Positions 38,313-51,265 of a stretch of DNA of 64,000 nucleotides are shown in pieces; within the stretch, counting starts at the first letter, position 1, and the number at the start of each line of letters is the position of its first letter. The position numbers and the translations under genes were made by a program. Below the pieces are notes generated by a model. It made no database searches. It was not told the DNA's origin and worked only from the letters and a program-made list of their open reading frames with translations. The stretch comes from Pipra filicauda (taxonomy: Eukaryota; Chordata; Aves; Passeriformes; Pipridae), in contig NW_024104330.1 in NCBI RefSeq assembly GCF_003945595.2, positions 488,366 through 552,365 on the forward strand, read 5' to 3'.

Positions 38313-38455
38313 GACCCTGAGATTATCTCAGCTGGTTAGACCGTGGTGCTAATAATACCAAGGTTGTGGGTTTGTATCCCTGTATGGGCCATTCACTTGA
38401 GAATAGAACTGGTGATCCTTGTGGGTTCCAACTCAGAATAATCTGTGATCTGTGG
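38313..38455 (+). mobile_element. tRNA-Ile-derived SINE with CR1-like tail (TguSINE1-type)
   Basis: The head resembles tRNA-Ile(AAT): TATCTCAGCTGGTTAGA (A-box region), CGTGGTGCTAATAATACCAA with the AAT anticodon loop, a degraded B box GGTTTGTATCC (38369-38379), and GGGCCA at the former 3' end. The tail GGTGATCCTTGTGGGTTCCA, then AACTCAGAATAATCTGTGAT, is the CR1-X-like end used for retrotransposition by CR1 machinery. It is diverged and not a functional tRNA gene. This SINE type is known from zebra finch, which suggests a passerine. Confidence 0.8.
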
Positions 38456-40523
38456 TTAGCTGAGCTCCCTTTATGTTGCTTTATTTTTGCAGTAAAATCC
38501 TGGCAAAGAAATTATTTTTATTTCTTCCTTTCCCCAGATAAAGCTGCTTTGTTTGGCATGGCAGGAGGGGAGGAATAAGAGAGTTCATGGGCTCCTGTTT
38601 GGGTCCATGTTTGAGTCATCTTCTCTGAAATGACCTGTGTATGAGACATCTCTGAATTCCTAGCATGCTTAATTGACTTTATGAAGAATGGACTAGGAAG
38701 AAGGGGAATGCCCCCAGTTGTGTGTTTTAATCTAGATGACCTAGCAGATACAAAACATCCTTCTGTTTTCCTACATGTTAGTTTCCAGGAACAAAACTAC
38801 TACAGAGTGCAACATTAAAGTGAAAAGCCTCTCCGGCAGCAGAGTAGCTGGAGAAGGGAGACTGAGCAATGAAGCAGAGTCCTCTCATTCCTAAAGTAAC
38901 TAAATTGCTTTCAGTCCTCATAGGACCTGATTCTGCAAGATGCTAAACTTTCTCAAGGAGGATCAAGGTCTCATTACCAAAGGTAGATATCAGTGTTGCT
39001 GCAAACACTTCAGATACAGCTCAGTGGCTCAGTCCCAGGCCAGAGGGCAGGTGTAGTGGCAATGCTCTGTGCCAGCCCACATCTGGCAAAACGCTGTCAA
39101 GTGGTTAATTTGTCCATTTTTCCTTATCCTCCTTTAATATAGCCCAGGCTGGTAAAACTCTTTCAAAACTTACCTTTGGTGTGCATCTGTAAAAAGAAAG
39201 AACTGCACATATATAAATGCTTGCATGAGTATACAGAGACATGTGCATCTATACCTATGGATGTGCTGAGATGGGAATATTCTTATGCTACAGGACTGAA
39301 CCAATGAGCACATTAGTATGGACTTCTAAATCAGGATGCCAAAATTCTTCTTATTAAATGGTAGCTAAAAGATATTATATGAAGTACCCTAATACTAACT
39401 CCTTTTTTGTTTTTTTGTTGTTTTTTCCTAATGCTTTCTTTACTGAGGGCATAATTAGATTTCCTTCAGTACCAGTTAAAGGAAATTAATAATATTTTTT
39501 TAAATAAAAAAGAAGAAATACAATTTCTTTCATTTTCCACAGTTCAAATTAGACCTTTTCACCATTTATTAAAAACCATTTCTGTTATTTTGGTTAAAAT
39601 TTCTCTTTAGATGGGGTAGTTTTTCTTTTAGCTATTATTCTAGATAACATTTTTAAGTAAACATAAAATAATAATTTTTATACATAAAATGTCGTGTTTC
39701 ATTTCAGTGGAAAAGAACTGTTGGAGCATTGTTTGGGTTTTCTTCCTTATCCTAAAATGAGTTTCATAATAAAAGTAAGGGACTGGTAGAAGCATACTAA
39801 GTCTCTTTTTTTTTTCTTTTGGTGATACGATATGTAACCTCTGAAAATTATTACTGCTAGGCAGGGATTTTTAGACTGTGAAATTACTAAGTATCTTAGA
39901 TATGGATTTAGGCTCTGCAAATTCTTGTTTTCCGGAAAAGACTTGGCCAATAACTGCCATGCTTATAAAGATATTTAGTCATGCAGTCTGAGTTGGATGC
40001 CTGGAAGGACTGTCTGAGAATCCCAGTGCCTGGCTATAGAAAACAAAGGAAAGCTGTCTGCTGGAAAGCTAAATCCAACTAACTTTCAGTGTGACGTAGG
40101 CTGCCACCTGGGTGAAGGGTGGGCTTTCAAAAGAATTTGATGTGAGGTGGATGTGGGTGGATCAAGGCTTGAGTAAGTTACTGTAGAAGATGAGCATTTA
40201 ACTCAAATTAATTCCAGCTGAATTTCTGCTTCTGCCTTCCTGTGAAATGTTTTAATATACAAGAGATTTAAATACCTTTGAAAATTGAATCCCATTTCTC
40301 TTCTGGAAATAAAATGTTGGTCCTCAGTAAGTCACCTATGTAATTGGCAGTTAGTATTTCATCTGTCCTTATTTACTTACTAGCGACAAGACAGTGTGTT
40401 TTGGGTAAATTTTTTACATGTACACTTTTTTATTTTTTCTTGGTTTTGCCATGGCTCAGCACAAAGCCAAACAAAAGACACAGCTTTAACTTACATTGGC
40501 TAAGTTATATTAAGTTATATGTA

Positions 40524-40564
40524 AGTTATATTTACCCAGAATTCTTATCTGGGTAAATATAACT
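40524..40564. repeat. Perfect 17-bp inverted repeat with 7-nt loop
   Basis: The arms AGTTATATTTACCCAGA (40524-40540) and TCTGGGTAAATATAACT (40548-40564) are exactly complementary around ATTCTTA. Two further AAGTTATAT copies stand just before the left arm (from 40503 and 40513). No transposon family is recognised. Confidence 0.9.
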
Positions 40565-43500
40565 GTAAAAACCAGACATATGGAGTTGTACTGTTATCAA
40601 ATTGTGTTCAGTCATGAGATGCCCCTGATACTTAAGTTAAAACTGATAGCCAAATTACAAACATAGGACATTTTCTCTCTGCTTTATTTTAACCTGATAT
40701 AGTTAGACTTAATTCATCCTATTTATCAATTGCCCAATTTTTACAGTGTGAGACAAATCCTTATTTTAATGAGATCTTTGAGTATATTAGGATTTAGCTG
40801 ATCACATGTTTCACATATTGGGTGAGGAGCAATCAATACATCATATTGTTTCCCTATGGTGAGGGGTTATGAATCTTCTCCTAATGAAGTCAGCTATTGA
40901 TTTTGCTGAACATAAGATTGAGTCCTAGACCTATGAAAGCACTTGGATATTGCTTTTGTCTGAGTCTTTTGGGTTTGTTTCATTTTGGATTTGGTTTTAC
41001 CTGCTACTTGTTTTACACTTGTCATCCAGTCCAGTCCAGCCCAGCCCTGTGGTCAACGAAGACAGGGCAAATGTCTCAAACATCCTTTAAGATTAAAGGA
41101 ATCACTAAAGATGCATCTTTCTCTCCATTGATTATAGAGACAGGGTAGTCTCCTGGCAATAGGTTAGCTACTTCTAGCAGAATTTGCTTACATGTTGGAA
41201 TTTTACACTAGCTTTGCAGATCCAGTAGACACATCTGCACAGATCTTATAAGTGACTTGGATTTTTTTTTACTGAGATGACAGCTGGGTCAAGGAAGGAC
41301 ACCTCTTTGCATCTAAAATTACACTAGACATCTCTGCCTAGTAAATGCATGTGTCTAATTGTAGCCAAATACAAGAAAATCAAGTGTCAAAATACCTATT
41401 TGAGCCAGTGATGATCCAATCGGTAGTATATGGGGCTTGGAAGAGGTTTATTCTCCTTCCAGTGTATTCTAAATCCAAGATCCATTTTTTGCCTCATGTG
41501 GGAGCTTTGACAGATAGAATACATGTAGACAGATCCACACATCTCTTAATCTAAAGCTAACTCAGCCCCTTCATGTGACTTTCTAGTCCTGAATGTCTGG
41601 TGCCATTTGAGAGGAACTAGGGTATCTCTGCAGCTCCAGTAAAGAGGTGTGTCCCCTGTCTGTCATATCTTGCATCTGTTAGCCCCAAGCAGATGTGTCT
41701 GATACCTGTTGGCTTTGCAAATTATAGTAAGTGCCCATCCAGAACTCCTAAGCTCTTGATGAGCTGAATCTCTTAAAAAAAATAAAAATCCCATCTTCAG
41801 AACAAAATCAACTTCCTTTTCATCAATGTAAGCCAAGCAGTTGACGTGTGTCCTCCACATCTAGAAGAGTGTAGAGGCAGAACTTGATCCCTTTGTGCTC
41901 CACCACCTCCTGTCATCGCTGTCTGTTGATGTCACCTACACAAAGCTTACCCTAAACAAGATCAGAGTAAAGTATTGTTCTGCACTGCCAGTTTTTCACA
42001 GACAGAGTTTTTTTAATTTATTTTTCAGAAAGCACACTTAGTAAAAGACTCAAGCAAAGTGTGAGACCTTGTGAGGCTCTAAGACAAGTGCTATTTCAAA
42101 GCTTTCATACAATTTTTTAATGCCTACTTACCAACAAGCCAAGTGATATAGCTGCATCCCTGTGAAACCAGGGGCTTTATCCAGGGTCTTTAGAGGTTGG
42201 TGGGAGACCTCTTGGTGACCTCTTGCACCATGCCCTTGAAGATTTTGGGGGTTTTCTTCACAAGTTACTATCACAGCTTCAAAGCATGATTTGTTCCCTG
42301 CACTTTACTGCACTTCCTTTCCCAATGAAAAGTTCTTCATGTCCTCTTTCGGTGTGGGCAGCCCCCTCCTCTGTGCTCCTTTTGTACATGAAACTTCTAA
42401 CCGCACTGTTCTTTTGGGTCTGGAGTAGCTTTTTTCTTTTATTGTTTATTTTGAGTCATGCATATAGGAGCTTGGATATATCAATGTTTTGGTACTTATT
42501 TTTGTGATCTTTTGCACTAAGTTACTCTGACAAAAAACAAAAACTGGAAAAAAAAAAAAGCACACTTTCTGGTGAACTATTGTAATTTGTAAGCTCGTTG
42601 TTTGTTGTTTGTAATGTACTGAGTCTACAAGCCGAGCTAAGGAAGGATTAAGGCAACAGTTTGTGTTGACAGTGTCACTCCATATCTAGTTCACCTGTTT
42701 TCTTTTTCTTTCCTTTTTGCTGTAACATATGGAGCTATCAGATTGGCAGTAGGAGGCAGAGGAACTTGTTTTACAGTTCTAAGATTACGATTTTTCTTCT
42801 GGCAGTCACAGAAACCAAAATGTCAGCTGTGTGTTTAACCAGAAGGGAGACTACACTCCATCATGGAGATGTAGTCACCTAGAGATGGTGACCTCTAAGG
42901 GGAAATGGGGACATTAACACTCCAAACTAAAATTGTGATGAGGCAGTGAAGGAGGCAAAAGCTCTCAGAAAAATTACATTTTTTGAAGACACACATAGTA
43001 ACCATCAGGTGGATATGAGGGTTTCAGGTATTTTTATGTGGGTTTTGCCATGGAGTTAATTACTAGTTAGCCTGTCAAAACATAGCTTTAGTTGTCTCGA
43101 TGATTTGTAAAGTATCGGAGATGTGCTTCAAACATGGGAGAGGATTTCAAAGCTGTGGCTGATACTGCTCCGACACTCTCCACTTAGATCACTGGAACTC
43201 TCCCAGATAACCCAAAGGAGAATTGGGGATGGTTTCCCTAAACAAATAACATTTAATGAAACACTGGGTACAACAGGTGATCCAAAGAATGGAGTTTGCT
43301 TAGAGACTTACCCCTCCCCATCCCTCCCTCATTTAGGATGCTTGCGGCAGCTTTTCTCTGAACTAATGGTTGCTGTTCACATTGCAACAGCATTTGCTTC
43401 TTGATATGCTGGTCATTACTCTCTTCACAAATTTGAATCCGACAACCCTGAAGAGAGTCCATTTGATACGATTTTTGCATGGGAAATTATTTACTCACTT

Positions 43501-45203
43501 TAGCATGCCCTTTACAGTTCCATCTTACATCATTTAGGCACAGCATTTTCTGATGTGTTTTGTCATTGCTGCCAATGCAGCACACATATTGTTACAGAAG
43601 AAGAATGATTTTTTCTGAGGTAAAGCTTAGATACCGTCAGTCAGTCTCACTTCCCATTCACAACTCATGTAGTACTTCAACACTCAAACCCATACTATGA
43701 AGTTTCAGGAGCTTATAAGAGCAAAGAGGTGCATTTTTTTTTTCAGACATCCAGTCATAAAAATCTCTGTGAGTTTTGCACATTAAATATGTAACATAGA
43801 CCATTGTATCTATATGATAGAGAGAACGTTAACATTGTAGTACCATACCTGCTTTGAAACCCATTTCATAAAAGAAACAGACCCAGCTTCAGACCTGGTT
43901 GTAATCCTGTTTAGGTCAATGTAGATACATCACAGATAAATTTAGCCTCATATTGCCCTAGGCAAGGGCATTGATGATCTCCTGTAAACTGGGGTTGACA
44001 TACATGAATTCAAGTCAGGACCTTATGTTCGTCATCCTTTACTGCTGTCAACAAGAGTTGCATTCACTGAAATTGTGTTGTCTTCTAGCAGCACTGTGGA
44101 TAAAACTTGGGATAAGGCAATGAACTTCAGTTCCACGTAAGCACATGACATGGCTTAAGTCACCTTCAGGAGTTTCTGGAAATGTGTGTATGGAGAAGAG
44201 TGGTCTATGGGTGGTGTCTTGCCAACCGACTTGGGAACCCACCCACCAACTTTGGAAGGATTTTATGGGATTTTTCTGGAGTTCATTCCTGGGTGGACTG
44301 TGGTAAAGTGTACAATACTTGAAAAATAAAGGTGCCCTAAAAAGCAAAGGAAAAAAAAACCCAAAAAGACAGCTGAGATTAAATATTTGTAATAAAAAAA
44401 ATTGAATCTGTCTACAGATGAGCCCTTCATGATTCACTTTGCTTTGTTTTACTCAAATTGTATTAACTAAATCTCTCAGAACTCTGTTCATTTCAGTAGC
44501 AAAGTGAAAAAAAAAATCTTTTTTTTGTTTTAATGGTCCATCCAAGGTTAATGTAAGAGTCTCTCAGTTACAGTAAAAAGCAAAATGGAGATTTAGATTA
44601 TTCCTCTTTCACTATCCAGTTTTCTAAAGAAAATTCCACAGGATGTTGCCTCAGTCTAAGTCAGTTTTGTAGACAATGTAACATGTCTTAATACCCTGTT
44701 TGGGGGTTGAAAAAAATTTAGCCTTAGCTTCTTTTGTTTTCTATGGTTACTGTTGTACAGAAGAAAGACTTAAACTGTAAGTAATGTATATTTAATAAAA
44801 AAAGACTTTTTGTATGATTTTGTGTGGAAGACAGATGCCTCCTCCTGTGTTTTTATTTTATCTTCTAGCTGAACGAACATTAAAAAGTGCTGATTACGGG
44901 AAAATATTTTCAGCTGTTTATATGTTAATTCTAAGCCAACACGTCTCACTGGATATTAATAAAAGCTGAAGTGTCCACAACCAGGATTTATTGATTTCAG
45001 CTATGGTTAAAAGTTAATATCAGAGGATATCTGGGCATCACCCAAATACCTGACAAAACTCATAACTGTTGGTTTGCAGCACCCCGCGTGGGGTGCATAA
45101 GGGCACAAATTCCCATGCTGGATAAAAGTCATATCTGGAGAGATGCCTTGGTTCTGGTTAGAAAACATGCCTAGTCATAGCTCTGTGGCTTTCCAGGCAC
45201 CCA

Positions 45204-45217
45204 TGCACACGTGTGCA
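45204..45217. promoter_or_regulatory. 14-bp palindrome containing CACGTG E-box
   Basis: TGCACACGTGTGCA is a perfect palindrome with the E-box at 45208-45213. It sits in a CA/TG-rich context, so it may be a simple-repeat product rather than a binding site. Confidence 0.3.
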
Positions 45218-46140
45218 CACACATGTGCTCTATCCCCAGCCTTGCACAAACGTCTCGTGTGTCCTGCTTCACTCATGGATCCCCAGAAGGCAGGATTAAC
45301 AAGGGTTTGTAGTCTTGGGTGGAGGTGTGCTATTTGGCAAGACAGCTTTGCAGTACCTGCTTTGGGGTTTTACAAGCACAATGCCCACCTCATGGGGCTG
45401 ATCCAGCCTTCCCCAGGCATCCCAGTCCACAACCAGCCGTGCATCATGCAGGCACCAAAGCCATCCTACACCAACAGAAAACTGCTGCTGTCCCCTTGTA
45501 GGTGCAGGAAGGGGGTTTATACATCACTTGGCTTAGACAAAACTTCAAGTTACAATTAATCCCACACTGAGTTACTTTACTCAGGGAAAAAAAAAAAAAA
45601 AGCAGTGAAGAGCTATATAAGCTATATAAATCTTTCAGCCTCTTCATAGCTAATATAGTGGGAGCAGTAACCTTTCAAAGGCTTGTAAGGGCAGTACAGA
45701 CTCCTACAATTTTTAATCCAGACCTTGAAAATTAAGTTTGCATGGTTTACAGTCCAGAAATGTCAATGTGAATCATTTTCCATTTTTCTGAGTGGAGACA
45801 GAGAAACTATTTTCTTCTTCCTTAACGTCTTATGTGGAGGCTTTAGCATCCCCCATTGTTTTGGGGGAGTTTGGGGTTTTTTGGTAGTTTTTTTTCAAAA
45901 AATTATGCTTCTTTCTTCCTGAGCAGGAATGCGATGAGTTTGAAATATTATTCAGAAGGTTACATTAAATAATTGCATTAGTGTAATGAAAATGCATATA
46001 TCTATTTGGCAGCCTGACAAAAGATCATTTATTGCAGTTTATGGCTAGTTAGCAACGTCTGGAAGAAGGGACAAGGTATCATCAAGGGTTGTGGTCAAAT
46101 CTTCCTCAGCACCTGCTGTCTTTTTCTATCAGGCAGAACT

Positions 46141-46159
46141 AAAAAAAAAAAAAAAAAAA
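46141..46159. repeat. Poly-A tract (19 A)
   Basis: An uninterrupted A run. No retroposon body could be recognised upstream of it, so it is listed as a homopolymer only. Confidence 0.9.
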
Positions 46160-48549
46160 TCACCTCTTTTGCAATTTCCACATGAGTAGCAGGTGTTTTA
46201 CGCTAAAGCTTTATTTCTTCAACTAAAGGCCCATTGGCAAATGTATACAGGCAAATACCATTAAGTGAACACTGCTGTGAAAGAAAGGCAGGAGAGCCCT
46301 GCTGCAGTCAGGCGTGATATTTTTTTGCTTTTTTCCCACAGCATGAGTACTAGGCAGCTGCAGTCAGTGCTTATTTTTCTATACCTGTTAACCTAGCAAG
46401 TAATCAGGAAAAGCTGCCATACACAGCCACATTGTTCTTCCAAACTCCCATACCGGTGGTGTCTGTATTTAACTTTTCTTAGATTGAGATCATTTCTCTT
46501 CCTTTATCAAAGCCTAAGCTAAATAGCCTTTACCTCAGTTTAAGCCCGTTACAGCTTGTCCTATTGATGAAAGAATGGAAAGAATAGCTCTATTCCTTCC
46601 TTTTTCTCTGTTTGACTGCCTTAATTATCTGTTTAGTTACCTTATCTACCCAGCTCCCCATACTCTTCAGCTCCCTTGATTTCAGACAAACCAACCCCAC
46701 TTCCCTTATGCCTTTCCTTGCATTTTTTTTTAACATATAATCACAGAAAACAGCCTGGTAAGAACTTAATGATCAATTTTACCAGCTGGGGTGTCAGAAT
46801 TCACTGTAGTGCAACTAATCTACAGAAGATATATTTTTCTCTACGCCAAATTATTTTCCTTAGCCCTACTCCCTGCACCCTTTTCTAACAAAATGTCGTT
46901 AGACTTCTGCGGTGATGGGGGCCAAACCACATTGCAAAGCCAAAACACTGAAACTACATCAATAGTATAACTTAGAGTCTACTACAAACCACTCACACAC
47001 AACAGTATTACTGTGGAAAGAAATCCATTGTGTGATGGATTACAGTGTTTCTGCCTCATTAGGAGGTACAAAGGGGTGGTCAGTTGTCCAAATTACCAGT
47101 TCATTCCCACTTTGTAAGGTGCTGGGCAATAGGAAATTAGGAGCTGACAGGTCTGTTAGATCTCTGCTTTATCCTTCACTTAACAAGGAGACTATATCCA
47201 AGCACAAGGTGGATGCTGGATCTCTGCCATTACTAAGAAAAAAAAATATTTAGTATGGAAAGGATGCGGATATTTTGTGTGTTAAAGGCTTTAGTGTAAA
47301 ATAATTTGTAATAAACAGGACAGAGCAGGAAATGAACAGGATTTGATGGAGACAATGTGTGGATACTGAATGTATGAAAGGCTAGAAACTGCTACATAAT
47401 AAATGAGGAATTCAACATGAAACAGTTCAGCTTCAATAACCTAAGTTAACAGTCTGCTGATAGTTTATATGGTTAAAATGAAGCACTTTTTTCCTGAATG
47501 AAGGATTGTGTAGACAACTGGAAGTGAGGTAAGAATATAAGTGTTAACAAAATAAGTGAAAGGTACAATGGACTTTTTTACTTCCATATGGTTGGCAGAG
47601 CTAGGCAGCAGTCCTAGGAATTGATACCTAAAATATAACAGTGACAGAAAGACTTTTTTTTTTTAATGGCAGGAAATTTTATATTTCTTTTAAATTTTGG
47701 ATCCCATCCTAAGTCTTGCTTAGGACCTTCTATTCTTTAAGGTAATCCCCCACCTGAATTTGGTTAGGGAGTAAGAAAACCAGAAACAGCTTCTCTACTG
47801 ATTTATCTCAGTCACAGTTTGGCATGGTAAGTAGCCACATGGCAGGACTGTGACTGTAGGACTTCTCTCTGAACCCATAAAAATGTGAAGTCCTCCACAA
47901 GCACTGTATGCCTGAGCTTTATGCAAAAGACTAAGATCCATAGTTAAGGCCTGTTTTTATTGATATACAGACACACATACCCTGAGATCCCTGTTCACAC
48001 CAAGTATTCTCATGTTTTGTGCCTTTCAGGCCATGCTCAGAGAGGAGATTCCTTGACCAGACATTAGCTCTGTTTCCTACTACTGGTGCCCAGGATGGAG
48101 GAACACCTCAACCCGTATGTCAAGCAAAAATCTCCCTTCATTAGTTCACCCTGTCCTCCTAAAAGGCTGCAAGCTGTTGTGAAGAAAGAATAAATCTACT
48201 TTCAACTGGGAGGAGATAATTTAAAAAGTGATAGGGAAAAGATGGTGTTGTGGCTCTGTTCCCCCCACCAAAACTTCCAAGAGTTTAGTAAATATTGCAA
48301 CAAGAAAGTGACTGCAGAAAGAAGGAATTTTTTTTTCCCAAGCAGACTGTTGTGCAGGATCCTTACAATCTGATCCTGAGGCTTCTCCGCAGTACGCAGT
48401 TAAAGCAATTCTGTAGACTGAGTCCAAAGGGATTTCATCTATCTCCTAGGGCAGATGATGGTCCTGGGATCTGAAACCTAGCATCTCACTTTAAGAGACT
48501 ACTGTGAGAAAGCAAGAGAGTCAGTCACTTCTCAAGACCAATATTGGTT

Positions 48550-48680
48550 TATATAAACGTATATAGATATATATACTCATCCAGCCAATATATAAAACAC
48601 TTCTATACACACATAAAATACATACACATTTCATATGTGTATGTATGTATGGGGTGTATAAATATGTTTATATGTATAAG
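48550..48680. repeat. TA/CA-rich simple sequence with hairpin
   Basis: Mixed TATA, ACATAC and GTATGT units. Within it a 12-bp perfect stem (48618-48629 with 48635-48646) has a TTCAT loop. Confidence 0.75.
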
Positions 48681-49591
48681 CCCCCTCAGACATAGATTTC
48701 CATTTCTCAGCTATTGAAAAAAACTCTTGATCACTATCTCCATGGAATACATTCCTTCCTTCACAGTAGGAGGACCTGAGTTTGCTGATGCAAGAGAAGT
48801 TATGCACTGCTTCTTGCCTCCTATCTCATGTGGTGTTTAACAGCCTAAATCTCACTTGTTGACTGGCACAAAACGCCCACAAGGCTCATGCATTTAGGAC
48901 CACAGTTCAAGTGCTGAGCTGCTTCCATGTAAAGGGAAGTACTGACTTTGAAGGCTGCTTTCAATCTAAGTGACACATAGGGTTAATATGGCGGATGCCT
49001 GAAGAAATGGAAACTCATTCTTTTGATGGTGATAATGAGGACAATTAGTGAATGTATTATGATTCACTAAAAGAGACAGGAAATAATAAGCCAGGAATTA
49101 GCCAATATATAAATGTCATGGTGTTTTCTAAAAAGGCTCCTTTATATTTGCCTCAGCTGCTAGCTTTCCTGTTGTGACTCTAGCATGGCTGCTGCTCACT
49201 GGTGAGGTTATATGTTGATGCCATTAAATAGATAACAGAAGACAATAATGAATATTTGCATTATGAGAAATTGTTAGTAAAAAAACATCAAACTGATCAT
49301 CTTAGAAGGCAAGATTGAACATCTCAAGGCAAAGAAGAATCAAATTGCAACTTTGTTACAAAGCTGTCTCCGAATAGTATTTTTTAGTTCTTTGTGAAGA
49401 TTTTTCATTAAGTGGGAGCTCCATGAGAAAGACTATGGAAATGCTCTTCGAAGAAGAGAGGCAGCAGCTTTCTGAAACATAACAAGATCTAGAAAACAGG
49501 TTCCTGTTGCCTTTGGAGCTGGTGAGTGCAGTGGCAAGACAGGTTTTTGTAGATAAGAAAACTGTGTTTGAAAGGGAACCTAACTGGAGGA

Positions 49592-49623
49592 GAGCTCAGG
49601 GAGCTCAGGGGGCTCCTGAGCTC
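49592..49623. repeat. GAGCTCAGG tandem copy and hairpin
   Basis: GAGCTCAGG occurs twice in direct orientation (49592-49600 and 49601-49609). Its reverse complement CCTGAGCTC (49615-49623) follows after GGGCT. Either direct copy can pair with the inverted one. Confidence 0.8.
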
Positions 49624-51233
49624 AGGCTTTTTTGAATTTTTGAGGGGCAATGCATCTTCCCAGCTCTGTGGCCACTGCTGTTCCACCCCAGCAATGGCAG
49701 GCTTGGGTCTGGGGGAGTGCCTACAGAAACTATTTCCCAGGATGGAAAATGGGAAACATTCACAGCAGTACTACATGTATGTACCAAAGAAGTGCTTTTT
49801 GGATCTGGAGTCATATTCAAAGTATAGTCTATTCAAAAATCCTTCTGGCTAAGGATTATATTTCAGACTCAGTCTAGCAATATATTCATGTAAACTAAAC
49901 AGAAGAGGTGTTTGCTGCCCCAGTAGGAAATTAATTAGACTTAAATTTGCATTAGATTTTAAAGTGCTCTCATAATATATTAAAATCTTGGTGAAAGGCT
50001 TGTGAATATTTTTGAGACTTTAAGCTTTTGGGGTCCAAATTTCCATGATATTTTCTCATCTATTGACATTTGCCACCTTATGCCAAAAAACTGTCAATAT
50101 CTGCTAGTTTCAGAGTAGAGGTTCCATTACTGAATATCTTGTTCTTTTCTTAGTCTAGTAAAAGAAAAAGTCTCTAGAGAAATATTATGAAGAGGTAACT
50201 TTTGGTCTCCAAAATACAAAGATACAACAAACTTGTATCTTTGCCTCCAAACATAAAGTACGTCATATATGCTGTGGAAAGAGATCCAGAACTAGGAGTA
50301 AAAAATTATTCACCCACAAGGATTTGAATCAGAGCAACTTCCAGCTCCATTCAGAAGAGTTTAAATTTACAGTTCCAGTATTGCACTAATTTGATCCATT
50401 TGGGCAAGATCAGTGGACAGGAACAACATAAACATATAATTCACTTCCATGGGCTTTTGAATGTTCAGCACCACAAAACAGCCTGATCCTGAATATGCAA
50501 AAACAGTAGAGTCATTATCAGTATTACTTTCCAGGTTTAGCATTATGCATAATTGGAAAAAAATTGGCATTCACAGCTAGAAATATTACACATATTTTGA
50601 GTCTAGCTCTCATACTTATGCACTTTGTTACTTTCTCACTCTCACAGAATACCTGACCAAGAGTCCAAACACAAACTTACAGCATTTGTAGGCCCATAAG
50701 GATGGGCAACATGAACAGGACTAGAAAGAATTTGTCTATTGAGAAGGTAACAGACAGATGCTGATGCTTACTGAGTATAGATAAAAAAATCCAGGAACAG
50801 AATCCTTCTAATGATTAAATGGAAATTGATGCTTTTCTAAGGTGAGACACTGTCCTCTACTTGAAATTATGTGAATGTGAGGCTAAATTATATGCTGATT
50901 GATTGACAAGTGTGGGATTCAGCTTCATGCTGAGTAACATAATTTAGAGGTTCAATTTACTTCCATAAAATACAGTTCTAATAATATTTGCACTATCCAA
51001 CACAATTGTATAGTTGGCAAACATCATAAAGGACTTCATATGAAAGACCAAAATAGGAGATAAAGAAGAAGTAGTGTGTCCAGAAATGTTTATAATAGCA
51101 CCATATGCTGGTATTTAGGCGACCAGATTTCACCCTTAACTTACTTGTCAATACATTGACAAGGCTTACTTTGCAAGCTGAATCCCTTACACAAAATGTG
51201 AAGCTGCAACAACTGCACTGACATGTGCGCATG

Positions 51234-51265
51234 CACACACACACACACACACATACACACACACA
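51234..51265. repeat. (CA)n microsatellite
   Basis: About 16 CA units interrupted once by TA. It is preceded by ATGTGCGCATG, giving alternating purine-pyrimidine sequence that can adopt Z-DNA. Confidence 0.92.

Larger units (their letters stand above)
38456..48540. other. Intergenic, no gene recognised
   Basis: AT-rich sequence with a 17-bp hairpin (40524-40564), a GC-rich hairpin (45079-45096), a 14-bp palindrome with an E-box (45204-45217) and poly-A tracts (about 45588-45601 and 46141-46159). A GC-richer island spans about 45060-45500. No open frame resembles a known family. Confidence 0.65.

Noticed and set aside
38313..38388. Functional tRNA-Ile gene
   Set aside because: The acceptor stem and B box are degraded, no terminator T-run follows, and a CR1-like tail is attached, so it is a SINE.
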